Notes: generated by a model from the sequence alone, not told the origin. DNA of 64,000 nucleotides from Pedobacter sp. ok626 (GCF_900100435.1 NZ_FNEX01000017.1:124001-188000), one strand, 5' to 3'. Positions 18,502-26,568 are shown, counted from the stretch's first letter. Numbers and translations are program-made.

Positions 18502-19869
18502 TTAGTTTCTATAGTTGATATCGGTACCAGGGTATGCGGTTACGCACCTGAAACCAATATATGATCTAGCCTGATCCTGGTACTCGTATGTACCCACAGA
18601 ATTTTGAAGGAAGAAGCCAATATCTTTCCATGATCCACCTCTTACTACTTTACGTTTCATGTATTTACTGTCGCCAGTTTTAGCCACGTAAGTGAAGTTA
18701 GGGTTAAAGTCAAGCAACATTGGGGCTGCCGATTGGTTATAAGCAGTTATAGTCCATTCCGCTACGTTACCGGCCATATTGTATAGTCCGTAATCATTAG
18801 GGAAATAAGATCTTACGTTTACGGTGTATAATCCACCATCATCAGAATAATTACCACGACCTACCTTAAAGTTTGCTTGCATACAACCTTTTGTATTGCG
18901 CACATAAGGACCGCCCCATGGATATTTAGTCTTCACATTACCACCTCTGGCAGCATATTCAAACTGTGCATCACTTGGCAATTGGTATTCAGGTCTGGAG
19001 TTTGCAGGTAATTTTCTTGAAGCAGCAGCTGATTCATAGAAACGGGTACGCCACACACAAAAAGCACTGGCTTGCTCCCATGTTACCCCTACGACAGGGT
19101 ACTCATCGTAAGAAGGGTGATTAAAATAAGTTTTCACCATCGGATCATTCTGAGAATAAGAATAATCTACTTTCCATACCAATGTATCTGGATAAACAGG
19201 CACCGATGGGTGATGATTTGGGTTTGAAGGATCAGGATTATCGGTATAAGTGATGATGAAATCCTGTCTTTTTTTCGATGGGTCTTTTCTACCTTCAACA
19301 GCTAAATCAGAGCTCACATAGCTATAAGCATATTTAAGTTTCCTGATATCGATTTCATTTTTACCCGGTAAAGCATCAGCACCGCTATAATACATATCGG
19401 TTAACTTGTTGCCCATACCACCGTTCTTTTTACTCCAAAGCAAACCTCCGTTTCCAACTTTTTTCCAGTCAATATCTCTATTTGCGCCTAAAGCTCCTGC
19501 TCCGTCTGCCCCTTTTGGTGCAGGTTTAAAGAAAGCTGGTGCAACAGTGGGGCCTAAAGAGGTTACTGCAACTGAATCTCTAACCCAAGCTACAAACTGT
19601 CGGTATTCGGCGTTTGAGATCTCGGTTTGATCCATGAAAAAGGCACTGAATGAAGTCATCCTACTTGGAGAACTTTGCGAGTTGTTGATGTCCTCGTCAG
19701 ACATTCCGATTAATGTCCTCCCAGGTGGGATGTAAACCATCCCCAATGGAATTTTATTGTTTCTGAATTTCCTATTATAAACTCCTACCAGTTCTCCCTG
19801 TCCTCCTTTTCCACAACTAGAAAATAACGCAGTGATCACAATAAAAGCAACGAAGTATAAGTTTCTCAT
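18502..19869 (-). CDS. gldK: Type IX secretion lipoprotein GldK (PorK), formylglycine-enzyme-like
   Basis: GldK is an outer-membrane lipoprotein forming the periplasmic ring of the type IX secretion system with GldN. The ATG at 19869 is chosen because a lipoprotein signal starts there (MRNLYFVAFIVITALFSSC); the longer frame adds 18 residues without signal character. The body has the formylglycine-generating-enzyme-like fold used by GldK: IPPGRTLIGMSDEDIN, FFMDQTEISNAEYRQFVAW, PVVGVTWEQASAFCVWR, LPSDAQFEYAARGG, NVAEWTITAYN and VVRGGSWKDIGFF, ending with RSYIGFRCV. It is first in the gldKLMN series. No gene with a C-terminal secretion signal was recognised in this window. Confidence 0.96.
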   Translation of the reverse strand: MRNLYFVAFIVITALFSSCGKGGQGELVGVYNRKFRNNKIPLGMVYIPPGRTLIGMSDEDINNSQSSPSRMTSFSAFFMDQTEISNAEYRQFVAWVRDSVAVTSLGPTVAPAFFKPAPKGADGAGALGANRDIDWKKVGNGGLLWSKKNGGMGNKLTDMYYSGADALPGKNEIDIRKLKYAYSYVSSDLAVEGRKDPSKKRQDFIITYTDNPDPSNPNHHPSVPVYPDTLVWKVDYSYSQNDPMVKTYFNHPSYDEYPVVGVTWEQASAFCVWRTRFYESAAASRKLPANSRPEYQLPSDAQFEYAARGGNVKTKYPWGGPYVRNTKGCMQANFKVGRGNYSDDGGLYTVNVRSYFPNDYGLYNMAGNVAEWTITAYNQSAAPMLLDFNPNFTYVAKTGDSKYMKRKVVRGGSWKDIGFFLQNSVGTYEYQDQARSYIGFRCVTAYPGTDINYRN

Positions 19870-19928
19870 AATAGCGCTAAGCAATTTTATAACAATTTTA
19901 TCAATAATGATTGATATAAACAATTATT

Positions 19929-19948
19929 AGGTCATAAAAATGTGACCT
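19929..19948. promoter_or_regulatory. Inverted repeat upstream of gldK
   Basis: AGGTCA and TGACCT are separated by 8 bases (AGGTCA-N8-TGACCT), about 60 bases before the gldK start and about 90 bases after the hemD stop. It could be a protein-binding site or a hairpin at the end of the hemD transcript; no T-run follows. Confidence 0.4.
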
Positions 19949-20037
19949 ATTGTAAAAAAGACAAGAGGTTTGCTATTTATACCGTCACCATTATAGCTCA
20001 AGAGAAACTTATTGAAGTAAAAGTAAATGCCAAAGAC

Positions 20038-20808
20038 CTATTTATTTGATTTCTTTATATAATTCTCAATTGCCATAATCATAGACGGAGCCTCTGGTGA
20101 AGGTGCTGCTATATCTACAATCAAGTCTGCATCTTTAACAGCTTTATGCGTATTTACACCGAAGGCAGCAATACGTGTATTGTTCTGTTTGAAGTCAGGG
20201 AAATTGGTAAATAAAGATTGAATACTTGATGGGCTAAAGAAAGCGATAATATCATAAAAAACTTCGGCCAGATCGGAAAGGTCGGACACTACAGTTCTAA
20301 ACAAAACTGCCGGAGTAACGTTATATCCGTTCTTTTGCAAAAAGTTCATGGTATCTTCGGTAGCTACATCAGAACATGGGTATAAGAATTTCTCATCTGC
20401 ATGTTTCTTCAGTATTTCAGCCAAATCGGCTGCCGTTTGCTTACCAAAAAAGATTTTTCGCTTTCTGTATTGGATGTATTTCTGCAGATATAATGCTGTA
20501 GATTCTGAAATACAGAAGTATTTCAAATCTGCAGGCACATCGTATCTCATTTCTTCACAAATTCTAAAGAAGTGATCTACTGCATTTCTGCTTGTAAAAA
20601 CCACTGCTGTAAAATCACCCAAAGTGATTTTATCTTTTCTGAAATCCCTGGCTGGAACACCTTCAACGTGAATAAATGATCTAAAATCAATTTTCAAGTT
20701 GTACTTCTTAGCCAAATCAAAATAAGGAGACTTCTCTGTTTCCGGTTTTGGTAAGGTTACCAATATACTTTTCACCTTACGTAGCCTATCTTCTGTCTTT
20801 TCTTGCAT
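20038..20808 (-). CDS. hemD: Uroporphyrinogen-III synthase
   Basis: HemD closes and inverts ring D of hydroxymethylbilane to give uroporphyrinogen III in haem synthesis. The 256-residue sequence shows the poorly conserved but recognisable two-domain layout: first lobe with KSILVTLPKP and GDFTAVVFTSRNAVDHFF, second lobe with FLYPCSDVATEDTMNFLQKNGYNVTPAVLFRTV and IIAFFSPSSIQSLF. The typical late segment RIAAFGVNTHKAVKDADL is also present. It follows the DUF4271 gene by 17 bases, an arrangement I recall as common in Bacteroidota, and it lies upstream of the gld genes on the same strand. Confidence 0.9.
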   Translation of the reverse strand: MQEKTEDRLRKVKSILVTLPKPETEKSPYFDLAKKYNLKIDFRSFIHVEGVPARDFRKDKITLGDFTAVVFTSRNAVDHFFRICEEMRYDVPADLKYFCISESTALYLQKYIQYRKRKIFFGKQTAADLAEILKKHADEKFLYPCSDVATEDTMNFLQKNGYNVTPAVLFRTVVSDLSDLAEVFYDIIAFFSPSSIQSLFTNFPDFKQNNTRIAAFGVNTHKAVKDADLIVDIAAPSPEAPSMIMAIENYIKKSNK

Positions 20809-20825
20809 TTTACCTAATTACCGCG

Positions 20826-21818
20826 TTATAATCCTATTGCCTTGATTAATATTAATATAGGGCAGATTTCGAGGGCACAAAAGTACAAAAACAAATAGAC
20901 TTTTGAAAACCGATAATGAGATAAAATATTAACTCCTGCTCTAATAAATTGAAATACAAACACAATAGTTAGTAGAATAAATGAAATGGCAATGTAATAA
21001 GGTCCATACTTTAAAGGAGATAGGGCAAAAGCGATCACCAAGGGGATGAACATAAGGGCGATGTTAAAATAACTTAAATATAATATCGACACATATTCAC
21101 TAACGGCTTTTTGAACATCAAAAAGGTAGCCCAATAATCGCAATAAAACGATTTTCAACACGTACAATACCACGATTAAAACAGAAATACTGAGATAGAA
21201 ACGGAAGCCGCTATCCGCAAAAGACATGTGATAATATTGGGTAACCAGGTAGAAAAACATCCCTATGGTAAAGCCAAATTGTACAAAGAGCAGTAAAAAG
21301 GGCCAGGACGTAAAAAGGTTATCTTCTTTATTGAGGTTATTTAAAATTCTGTTGCTAAAAAAAGATTGGACAATAGTTTGTAACTGCTTTGAAAAAGAGA
21401 TCTTTAATGAAGCAAACAAGACCATCAACAGGGCGATTACACCAAGTACCCAGAGGTTTCCCTTTGGCACTGGAGTGCCGGTACGGTATTGGCTAACTTT
21501 TTCAGAAGTTTTATAATCTTTATAACGTGTATATAAGCCAGAGCGCCCATATACCTGTGCTTTTAAAATACTATCGATAATGATGTTTTTATCGACTAAC
21601 GACGGTGATAGAATCCAGGTATGGGAAATGATAGAATCGGTCACAAATTTTTGCCTTGCATAGAAAGCAGAATCCTTCACAACGCGCCTTGTATAGCTTT
21701 TTTTTACAGCTGCAGCGGTATCTACCAAAGGCAAGGGGCTTACCACCTGCGCTTCGGCCTGGCTAAAGCTTATTGCAAAAAACAAACAGGCTATTAAAAT
21801 AACGCGACTCCAATTCAT
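20826..21818 (-). CDS. DUF4271 family integral membrane protein
   Basis: The 330-residue protein starts with a hydrophobic signal (MNWSRVILIACLFFAISFSQAEA). It then has a soluble stretch to about residue 120 and roughly six or seven membrane helices from about 125 (LWVLGVIALLMVLFASLKISF) to the C-terminus (LFLYFCALEICPILILIKAIGL). This fits the DUF4271 family, for which I know no established function. Its placement directly before hemD, with 17 bases between, suggests co-transcription but not necessarily a role in haem synthesis. Confidence 0.75.
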   Translation of the reverse strand: MNWSRVILIACLFFAISFSQAEAQVVSPLPLVDTAAAVKKSYTRRVVKDSAFYARQKFVTDSIISHTWILSPSLVDKNIIIDSILKAQVYGRSGLYTRYKDYKTSEKVSQYRTGTPVPKGNLWVLGVIALLMVLFASLKISFSKQLQTIVQSFFSNRILNNLNKEDNLFTSWPFLLLFVQFGFTIGMFFYLVTQYYHMSFADSGFRFYLSISVLIVVLYVLKIVLLRLLGYLFDVQKAVSEYVSILYLSYFNIALMFIPLVIAFALSPLKYGPYYIAISFILLTIVFVFQFIRAGVNILSHYRFSKVYLFLYFCALEICPILILIKAIGL

Positions 21819-21843
21819 TGGAGCAAATTTAGATAAAAACTAT

Positions 21844-22293
21844 TTAGTTTTCTAGCGCCGCATCAGGCGGTACAATCAGCAGTGGGCAAGTTAAATTATC
21901 CATCATACTTTTGCAGTGGTTTTCCAATAAAAATCTAGCGAAACTCTTACGATGGACCCCTATAATGATCATGTAAAAATCTTCCTTTTTTCTTAAACTT
22001 TCCACTACGTCGACCAATCGACCTAGCTTGCTCTGATAACTGATCTGCGGATGAAAGTCCTCATTGCTATCCGTTTCTTCTAAATATTTAATTAGCTTTT
22101 TCAACTCTTTCGCACTATCAGCAATCAGTGTATCGAAAGCATCAGCGGGCCATAACATGTTTGCAGTTTCCACCATATCAATGGCATTGCACAAGGTCAC
22201 ATTGGTCTTTAAATTTTTAGCGAGCTGATATCCGTGTTCAACTGCGCGGTTACCAGTTTCAGAAAAATCGGTCAATAACAATAATGGTTTCAT
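21844..22293 (-). CDS. Universal stress protein (UspA) family protein
   Basis: A 149-residue single Usp domain: start KPLLLLTDFSETGNRAVEHGYQLAKNL with the conserved aspartate, middle SKLGRLVDVVESL, and end YMIIIGVHRKSFARFL ... NLTCPLLIVPPDA. The glycine-rich G-x2-G-x9-G-S nucleotide loop is not visible in the last part, so it probably belongs to the group that does not bind ATP. It is the first gene in the minus-strand series before the DUF4271 gene (25-base gap), facing away from the repeat block at 22448. Confidence 0.85.
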   Translation of the reverse strand: MKPLLLLTDFSETGNRAVEHGYQLAKNLKTNVTLCNAIDMVETANMLWPADAFDTLIADSAKELKKLIKYLEETDSNEDFHPQISYQSKLGRLVDVVESLRKKEDFYMIIIGVHRKSFARFLLENHCKSMMDNLTCPLLIVPPDAALEN

Positions 22294-22447
22294 AGCAAAT
22301 TATCTATTAATAAACTGGATAACGCAATACAAACCTACCAAGATTGTCCCGGCCAAAGCATGATGGCAATCAAAAATATAAATGATTGTCATCAGCCAAA
22401 CCTAAACAAGCCTTTATTATCACAAGGGAATGACTAGGGATAAAATA

Positions 22448-22592
22448 GGGAATAAGTAGGGGGTTGCTTTAGGGTTGCCTTACCCTTGGCTTAGGGTTGG
22501 CTTACCCCTAGGGTAAACCAAGGGTAAGCCAACCCTAAAGCAACCCTAAACCAAGGGTAAAGCAACCCCCTACTTAATCCCTACTTATTCCC
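22448..22592. repeat. Nested inverted-repeat block built from TAGGGTT-like units
   Basis: This 145-base tract is almost entirely variants of TTAGGGTTG(G/C)CTT and its complement. Several arm pairs are perfectly complementary: 14 bp at the outside (22448-22461 with 22579-22592), 18 bp (TAAGTAGGGGGTTGCTTT, 22453-22470, with 22559-22576) and 17 bp near the centre (TTAGGGTTGGCTTACCC, 22491-22507, with 22522-22538). The centre is CCCCTAGGG near 22509. The right half is about 20 bases longer, so one repeat unit seems to have been gained or lost. Some arms overlap and therefore compete, allowing alternative folds. It is not a CRISPR array, as there are no spacers. Confidence 0.9.
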
Positions 22593-22625
22593 AATTTATT
22601 AGCTATTTATTTTTTTCTCTTCCTA

Positions 22626-22656
22626 TTGCATTTTGATCATTCGTGTATTATATTTG
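22626..22656 (+). promoter_or_regulatory. Bacteroidota-type promoter for the DUF6266 pair
   Basis: TATATTTG (22649-22656) matches the TAnnTTTG -7 element exactly. A TTG at 22626-22628 lies 20 bases upstream, near the expected -33 position. Transcription would start near 22663, giving a leader of about 42 bases before the ATG at 22705. Confidence 0.6.
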
Positions 22657-22661
22657 TGTAA

Positions 22662-22678
22662 GCCTCAGCTAATGAGGC
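22662..22678 (+). other. Leader hairpin before DUF6266 gene
   Basis: GCCTCA pairs with TGAGGC across a 5-base loop, right at the predicted transcript 5' end. A 5'-terminal stem of this kind can protect an mRNA from decay. Confidence 0.45.
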
Positions 22679-22704
22679 ACATTATCTAACCAAATATTAA
22701 CGCT

Positions 22705-23376
22705 ATGGCAATTATCAACAATGGTCCGAATGGACCATTCATCGGAAGAATGGGCAACATGGTTTGTTACATGTTAAATGGAAAAAATGTATGCCGAGAA
22801 ATCGGAGTGAATAACAAACCACCTTCGGAATTACAATTAAGAAACAGAATGGCAACCAAACTATCCGGTGAGTTTACATTAGTGATAAGAGATTTTATCG
22901 AAACAGGTTTTAGCATTGAGGCCAAGTTAAGGAACGATAACGCTTATAATCAAACTATAAAGTACAACAAAAGTCGGATGATTGAGGGAACTTATCCAGC
23001 ACTTAAGATTGCCTATTCTCAAATTTTATTAAGCAAAGGACTCTTAAAACCTGCAGAAAACTGGAAGGTTACACAATTTCCTGCTGGACTACAATTCACC
23101 TGGCACACCGATCCTAAAATGGCCTGGCCAGAAGCCGCTGAACAGGTGATGATACTGGCTTATTTCCCTGATGAAAAGCGGGCAGAATACCTGTTGTTTG
23201 GTAATGACAGAATTTCTGGAAGCGCAACATTGGAACTTCCGCCGAGCTTACAAGGAAAATATATGGAGACCTATTTATCTTTTATTGCTGCAGACAGAAA
23301 GCAAGTGGCTGACAGTGTGTACACCGGTAGTTTTAACAAACCAGAAGCAACGGATAAATCGCTATTAAATTCTTAA
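22705..23376 (+). CDS. DUF6266 family protein (copy 1)
   Basis: A 223-residue protein of unknown function, without signal peptide or membrane helix. The start MAIINNGPNGPFIGRMGNMVCYMLNGKNVCRE, then KPPSELQLRNRMA, resembles the DUF6266 pattern common in Pedobacter (N-terminal GxxGP...GxxG...W/Y, then a conserved Q-rich segment). The second half is predicted to be beta-rich (LQFTWHTDPKM, QVMILAYFPDEKRAEYLL, YLSFIAADRKQVADSVYTG). It is the first of two tandem paralogues, separated from the next by one base, and is preceded by a good promoter. The family name is from memory. Confidence 0.75.
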   Translation: MAIINNGPNGPFIGRMGNMVCYMLNGKNVCREIGVNNKPPSELQLRNRMATKLSGEFTLVIRDFIETGFSIEAKLRNDNAYNQTIKYNKSRMIEGTYPALKIAYSQILLSKGLLKPAENWKVTQFPAGLQFTWHTDPKMAWPEAAEQVMILAYFPDEKRAEYLLFGNDRISGSATLELPPSLQGKYMETYLSFIAADRKQVADSVYTGSFNKPEATDKSLLNS

Positions 23377-23377
23377 T

Positions 23378-24016
23378 ATGGGGATCCTAAAATCTGGGAT
23401 CATAGGTCCCGTTCGCAATAAAACAGGCCCCTTAGTAGGCCGTATGCACAGAAGCACTAATGTTGTTACCGCCGCTTACCGGGCAAGCACTAAACCGCCA
23501 ACAACATCGCAATTGGGAGCTCAGGATAAATTTAGCCTGCTGAGTAGTTTTTTGAGTAATATCGATGATCTGATCAAGATCGGATTTAAGCAGTTTTCTA
23601 AAGGAAAAGACCCTATGAATGTGGCGAGCGCATATAACTATGACCATGCCTTTTTAGCCACTGAAACAGGTTTTACGTTAAATTATCCTCAATTGGTATA
23701 CAGCAGAGGTTATATTCTACCAGCCGAAAGTCCTGCGATACTGCCTTTACCTAAGCAAATCGAGTTTAACTGGCTACCGCAGCGACAATCGATGTATTGC
23801 CAGTATACCGATATGGCTACTTTCCTGGTCTACAATCCGGAAAAAGGATATGCGATTAGTAAGCCACTGGCAACCGATCGTTATGCACAAGGCTATCTAC
23901 TCGATCTACCCAAAGAGTTTGCAGGGGACACTGTCCACTGCTATATGAGCTTTGCTTCGAAAGATGGGAAGCTGCAGGGGAATAGCACCTACTTAGGGCA
24001 ATTGACCTGTGTTTAG
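23378..24016 (+). CDS. DUF6266 family protein (copy 2)
   Basis: A 212-residue paralogue of the preceding gene, with the ATG one base after that gene's stop, so translation is probably coupled. It aligns along the whole length: MGILKSGIIGPVRNKTGPLVGRMH at the start, KPPTTSQLGAQDKF, a central NVASAYNYDHAF, IEFNWLPQRQSMYC and YMSFASKDGKLQGNSTYLGQL at the end. The two copies have diverged strongly, so the duplication is old. Function unknown; a hairpin follows. Confidence 0.75.
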   Translation: MGILKSGIIGPVRNKTGPLVGRMHRSTNVVTAAYRASTKPPTTSQLGAQDKFSLLSSFLSNIDDLIKIGFKQFSKGKDPMNVASAYNYDHAFLATETGFTLNYPQLVYSRGYILPAESPAILPLPKQIEFNWLPQRQSMYCQYTDMATFLVYNPEKGYAISKPLATDRYAQGYLLDLPKEFAGDTVHCYMSFASKDGKLQGNSTYLGQLTCV

Positions 24017-24027
24017 AAAATGCCAGC

Positions 24028-24053
24028 ATCGCTAAGGGCTTGCCCTTAGCGAT
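24028..24053 (+). terminator. Hairpin after DUF6266 pair
   Basis: ATCGCTAAGGG pairs perfectly with CCCTTAGCGAT over 11 bp across a CTTG loop, 11 bases after the stop of copy 2 and before the convergent topoisomerase gene. There is no T-run, so termination would be weak or factor-assisted. Confidence 0.6.
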
Positions 24054-24088
24054 GGATTATAATACAAATCATTTAATAGTTGAAAACA

Positions 24089-25129
24089 TTACTTTTGTGT
24101 AGTTTTAAGAAAAGATAACAGAACCTTCTCATCGCTTTCTAACGCACTTTTTACTGGCTTACTGGACGTACTCACCTTTTTCAACCATTTATTAAGCACG
24201 TCATTTTTATAAGCCTCCAAGAGTAATGGGTACACGTATGCACTTTTGCAGACCGCTCTGGTATTTCCCAATTTTTTAGCCACGCAATCCAACACCTGAA
24301 TCTCGACTTTCGTTTTAGAAATCTCATCAGACTGTTTTTCACAGATTGCAAATTGCCTTAAAGCTTCTAATGTACCACCCCAGGTTCTAAAATCTTTTGC
24401 TGTAAAATCACTTCCTGTTATTTCTTTAATGTAGCCATTGATTTGCCCAGAATCTATGCTTTTATGCGTTCCTCCATCTGTATAAAATTGAAAAAGCTGT
24501 TGGCCGGGAATATCCTTACATTTTTTTACAAGGGGCACTAAGCGTCGGTCCGTTAATGTTACTTCATGCTGAACGCCTTTTTTACCCACAAAAGATAAAC
24601 GCATTGAATCCCCGTTGATTTTAGCATGCTTATTCTTCAGTGTGCTTAGGCCAATGGAGCCATACTGTTCCATATAAATTTTTCCGCCTACCCGAAGCAA
24701 GGTCTTCTGCAAAAGATCAACACAAATAGCCAACACTTTTTGCTCGTCGAAATCCTTACGTTTTAAATCTTTCACTATCCTTCTTCTAGCTGCGGGCAAT
24801 GCTTTTCCAAACTCTAATAATCGGAAATATTTATAGTCAGATCGCCTACTTACCCATTTCTCATGATACCGATATTGTTTTCGATTAGCGGCGTCAATTC
24901 CTGTCGCCTGTAAATAAGCATTCGGTTTCAGTGCTATCCATACATTTTTCCATGCAGGGGGTAAAACAAGGGATTTTATACGTTGCAAATGGTTTGCATC
25001 TGTTATTTTATTCCCATCTTTATCTTGATAATAAAATCTCCCTGCCGCCCCTCTCCTATAGATTCCCGGCATAGCATCAGTAACGTATACTAAGCCAATC
25101 TCTTTAATCTTATCCTTATTTTCTGTCAT
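24089..25129 (-). CDS. DNA topoisomerase IB (bacterial, poxvirus-like)
   Basis: Relaxes supercoils by cutting one strand through a 3'-phosphotyrosine. The 346-residue protein shows the N-terminal DNA-binding lobe (PGIYRRGAAGRFYY ... IKSLVLPPAWKNVWI) and the catalytic domain. KYFRLLEFGKALP carries an early arginine, DFRTWGGT a later catalytic arginine, and NTRAVCKSAYVYP the active-site tyrosine in SAY. Many relatives have YVHP where this one has YVYP. The C-terminal 40 residues are lysine/serine-rich and look flexible. Such enzymes are accessory in Bacteroidota. It is transcribed toward the DUF6266 pair and appears monocistronic. Confidence 0.93.
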   Translation of the reverse strand: MTENKDKIKEIGLVYVTDAMPGIYRRGAAGRFYYQDKDGNKITDANHLQRIKSLVLPPAWKNVWIALKPNAYLQATGIDAANRKQYRYHEKWVSRRSDYKYFRLLEFGKALPAARRRIVKDLKRKDFDEQKVLAICVDLLQKTLLRVGGKIYMEQYGSIGLSTLKNKHAKINGDSMRLSFVGKKGVQHEVTLTDRRLVPLVKKCKDIPGQQLFQFYTDGGTHKSIDSGQINGYIKEITGSDFTAKDFRTWGGTLEALRQFAICEKQSDEISKTKVEIQVLDCVAKKLGNTRAVCKSAYVYPLLLEAYKNDVLNKWLKKVSTSSKPVKSALESDEKVLLSFLKTTQK

Positions 25130-25251
25130 AGAGACTCATATTTTTTGTAAAACAAGCACATAAAGAGAATGTTTTTTACTCAGTACACCTTCCAAACATA
25201 ATTATGATGAAAAGCCCTTAGCAGATTTATATTTTTCATAAATTTACAAAT

Positions 25252-25572
25252 ATGAATAAGAGCTATCCGGTAGTGCATCACGTATTTTTCTGGTTGAAAA
25301 ATCCAAGTTCAAAAGAAGATCGCGATCAATTGATTACAGGCGTAAAAACACTTGAAAAAATACCAACGGTACGCGAAATACATGTTGGCATTGTTGCCAG
25401 TACAGAAAAACGTGATGTTGTAGATAACAGTTGGGATGTATCAGAGTTAATGTTTTTCAGTGATATGGAGGGCCAGGAAACTTATCAAACACACCCCATT
25501 CACCTCGAATTTATAAAGAATCATAGTCATTTATGGGAGAAAGTCATCGTTTACGATGTTATCCAAGCCTAA
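25252..25572 (+). CDS. Dabb (stress-responsive A/B barrel) family protein
   Basis: A 106-residue ferredoxin-like alpha/beta barrel protein. The family pattern is clear: VVHHVFFWLKNPSSKEDRDQLITGVKTLEKIPTVREIHVG at the start, then DVSELMFFSDMEGQETYQTHPIHLEFI. Proteins of this group form dimers; some are enzymes or small-molecule binders, but the substrate cannot be told. It is followed nine bases later by a lipoprotein gene, so the two are probably co-transcribed. Confidence 0.88.
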   Translation: MNKSYPVVHHVFFWLKNPSSKEDRDQLITGVKTLEKIPTVREIHVGIVASTEKRDVVDNSWDVSELMFFSDMEGQETYQTHPIHLEFIKNHSHLWEKVIVYDVIQA

Positions 25573-25581
25573 AACTAAATC

Positions 25582-26109
25582 ATGAAAAACTATAGCATAC
25601 TACTAGCCACTGCCGCGGTACTGGCACTTTCATCTTGCGGGATGAGCAACAATGGTGCACAAAACAGTACTGGTGCAGCGAATTCTGCGGCTACTGCAGT
25701 TGTAGACAGCACCACTGAAAAACGTTTATTTGCAAAGATGTCAGTGAAAGACACCGTTAAGGTAGGTGAATTGATAGAACTGAAATTTACGGTATACAAC
25801 AATGCCGACACTATACAACATTTTTGCAAATGGCACACCCCTTTTGAGCCATTAATAAGCAAATACCTGGATGTAAAATCAGCGTCTGGTGAGGAAGTGA
25901 ACTACAAAGGCGCGATGGCGAAACGAATGATGCCACCCCCGGCTGACAGTTATATGGCTGTAAATCCTAAAGACAGTCTTTCTACTACCGTAGATCTTTT
26001 AAAAGGATATGACATCAACAAACCCGCTAAGTATACCATTACTTACGTGGGCCAAAACATGAGCGGACTCATTGTTAAAGACAGTATTTCTTTCATTTAC
26101 GCCAAATAA
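25582..26109 (+). CDS. Lipoprotein resembling the N-terminal domain of M35-type proteases, without protease domain
   Basis: The 175-residue protein has a lipoprotein signal (LALSSC, Cys19), a short serine/alanine-rich linker and one beta-rich domain (about 45-175). The domain resembles the immunoglobulin-like propart of bacterial deuterolysin-type (M35) metallopeptidases: VGELIELKFTVYNNADTIQHFCKWHTPFEPL, then AKRMMPPPADSYMAVNPKDS and TVDLLKGYDINKPAKYTITY. No HExxH zinc motif is present, so it cannot be that protease. It may be a stand-alone binding or inhibitor-like domain. The similarity is from memory and needs a profile search. Confidence 0.6.
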   Translation: MKNYSILLATAAVLALSSCGMSNNGAQNSTGAANSAATAVVDSTTEKRLFAKMSVKDTVKVGELIELKFTVYNNADTIQHFCKWHTPFEPLISKYLDVKSASGEEVNYKGAMAKRMMPPPADSYMAVNPKDSLSTTVDLLKGYDINKPAKYTITYVGQNMSGLIVKDSISFIYAK

Positions 26110-26191
26110 TTCACCTAAAAAAAGAATCGAGCTATTTAAAATACTTCAATCTATTTAAAACAATCCTAAACAATATTATTTAATAACAAAT

Positions 26192-26563
26192 CTAAATAAC
26201 CCCTTGCTTCATTAGAATCTTATGGTTTTTACCCCAAATACTTAATTGTAACCAAATGGGAATTAGCTCTTTTGCTACGTCAGTTAACTCATAATCAACT
26301 CTTGGCGGAACTTCGGCATAAACAGTACGTTTTACTAATCCGTCTTTTTCCAATTCTCGTAATTGCAACGTTAACATCCGTTCTGTAACTCCTGGTATCA
26401 ATTTTTTTATTTCACCAAATCTTAGCTTACCATCTTCTAGTTTACATAGAATTAATAACTTCCATCTGCCCCCGATTTTACAGACAGCATATGTTAAATC
26501 GCAGCCTTCAGTTATGCATTTTTCGTTCTGCATATTCGTGGAATTTTCTTTTCTTATTGCCAT
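26192..26563 (-). CDS. HxlR family winged-helix transcriptional regulator
   Basis: A 123-residue regulator with the HxlR signature: a cysteine near the start (EGCDLTYAVCKIGGRWKLLILCKL), LRFGEIKKLIPGVTERMLTLQLRELEKDGLVKR as the helix-turn-helix, and YAEVPPRVDYELTD as the wing. A second ATG at 26533 is possible and would still keep the domain. It is divergent from an MFS transporter gene with a palindrome between, the usual arrangement for a regulator controlling its neighbour and itself. The paired cysteines suggest redox or electrophile sensing, as known for some HxlR proteins; that is inference. Confidence 0.93.
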   Translation of the reverse strand: MAIRKENSTNMQNEKCITEGCDLTYAVCKIGGRWKLLILCKLEDGKLRFGEIKKLIPGVTERMLTLQLRELEKDGLVKRTVYAEVPPRVDYELTDVAKELIPIWLQLSIWGKNHKILMKQGVI

Positions 26564-26568
26564 TACTT

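Larger units (their letters stand above)
22294..22704. other. 411-base intergenic region with palindromic block, promoter and leader hairpin
   Basis: This gap separates divergent genes (Usp on minus, DUF6266 on plus). It holds upstream sequence of the Usp gene (to about 22440), the nested inverted-repeat block (22448-22592), an AT-rich stretch, a probable promoter (22626-22656) and a short hairpin in the leader (22662-22678). No coding potential was seen. Confidence 0.8.

Noticed and set aside
15103..19869. gldKLMN as proof of gliding motility
   Set aside because: These four genes are the core of type IX secretion and occur in non-gliding Bacteroidota, so motility cannot be inferred.
22448..22592. 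Repeat block as a CRISPR array or telomere-like array
   Set aside because: The units are adjacent, short and in both orientations with no unique spacers, and no cas gene is near. Resemblance to TTAGGG-type repeats is superficial because the G-rich units alternate with complementary C-rich ones.
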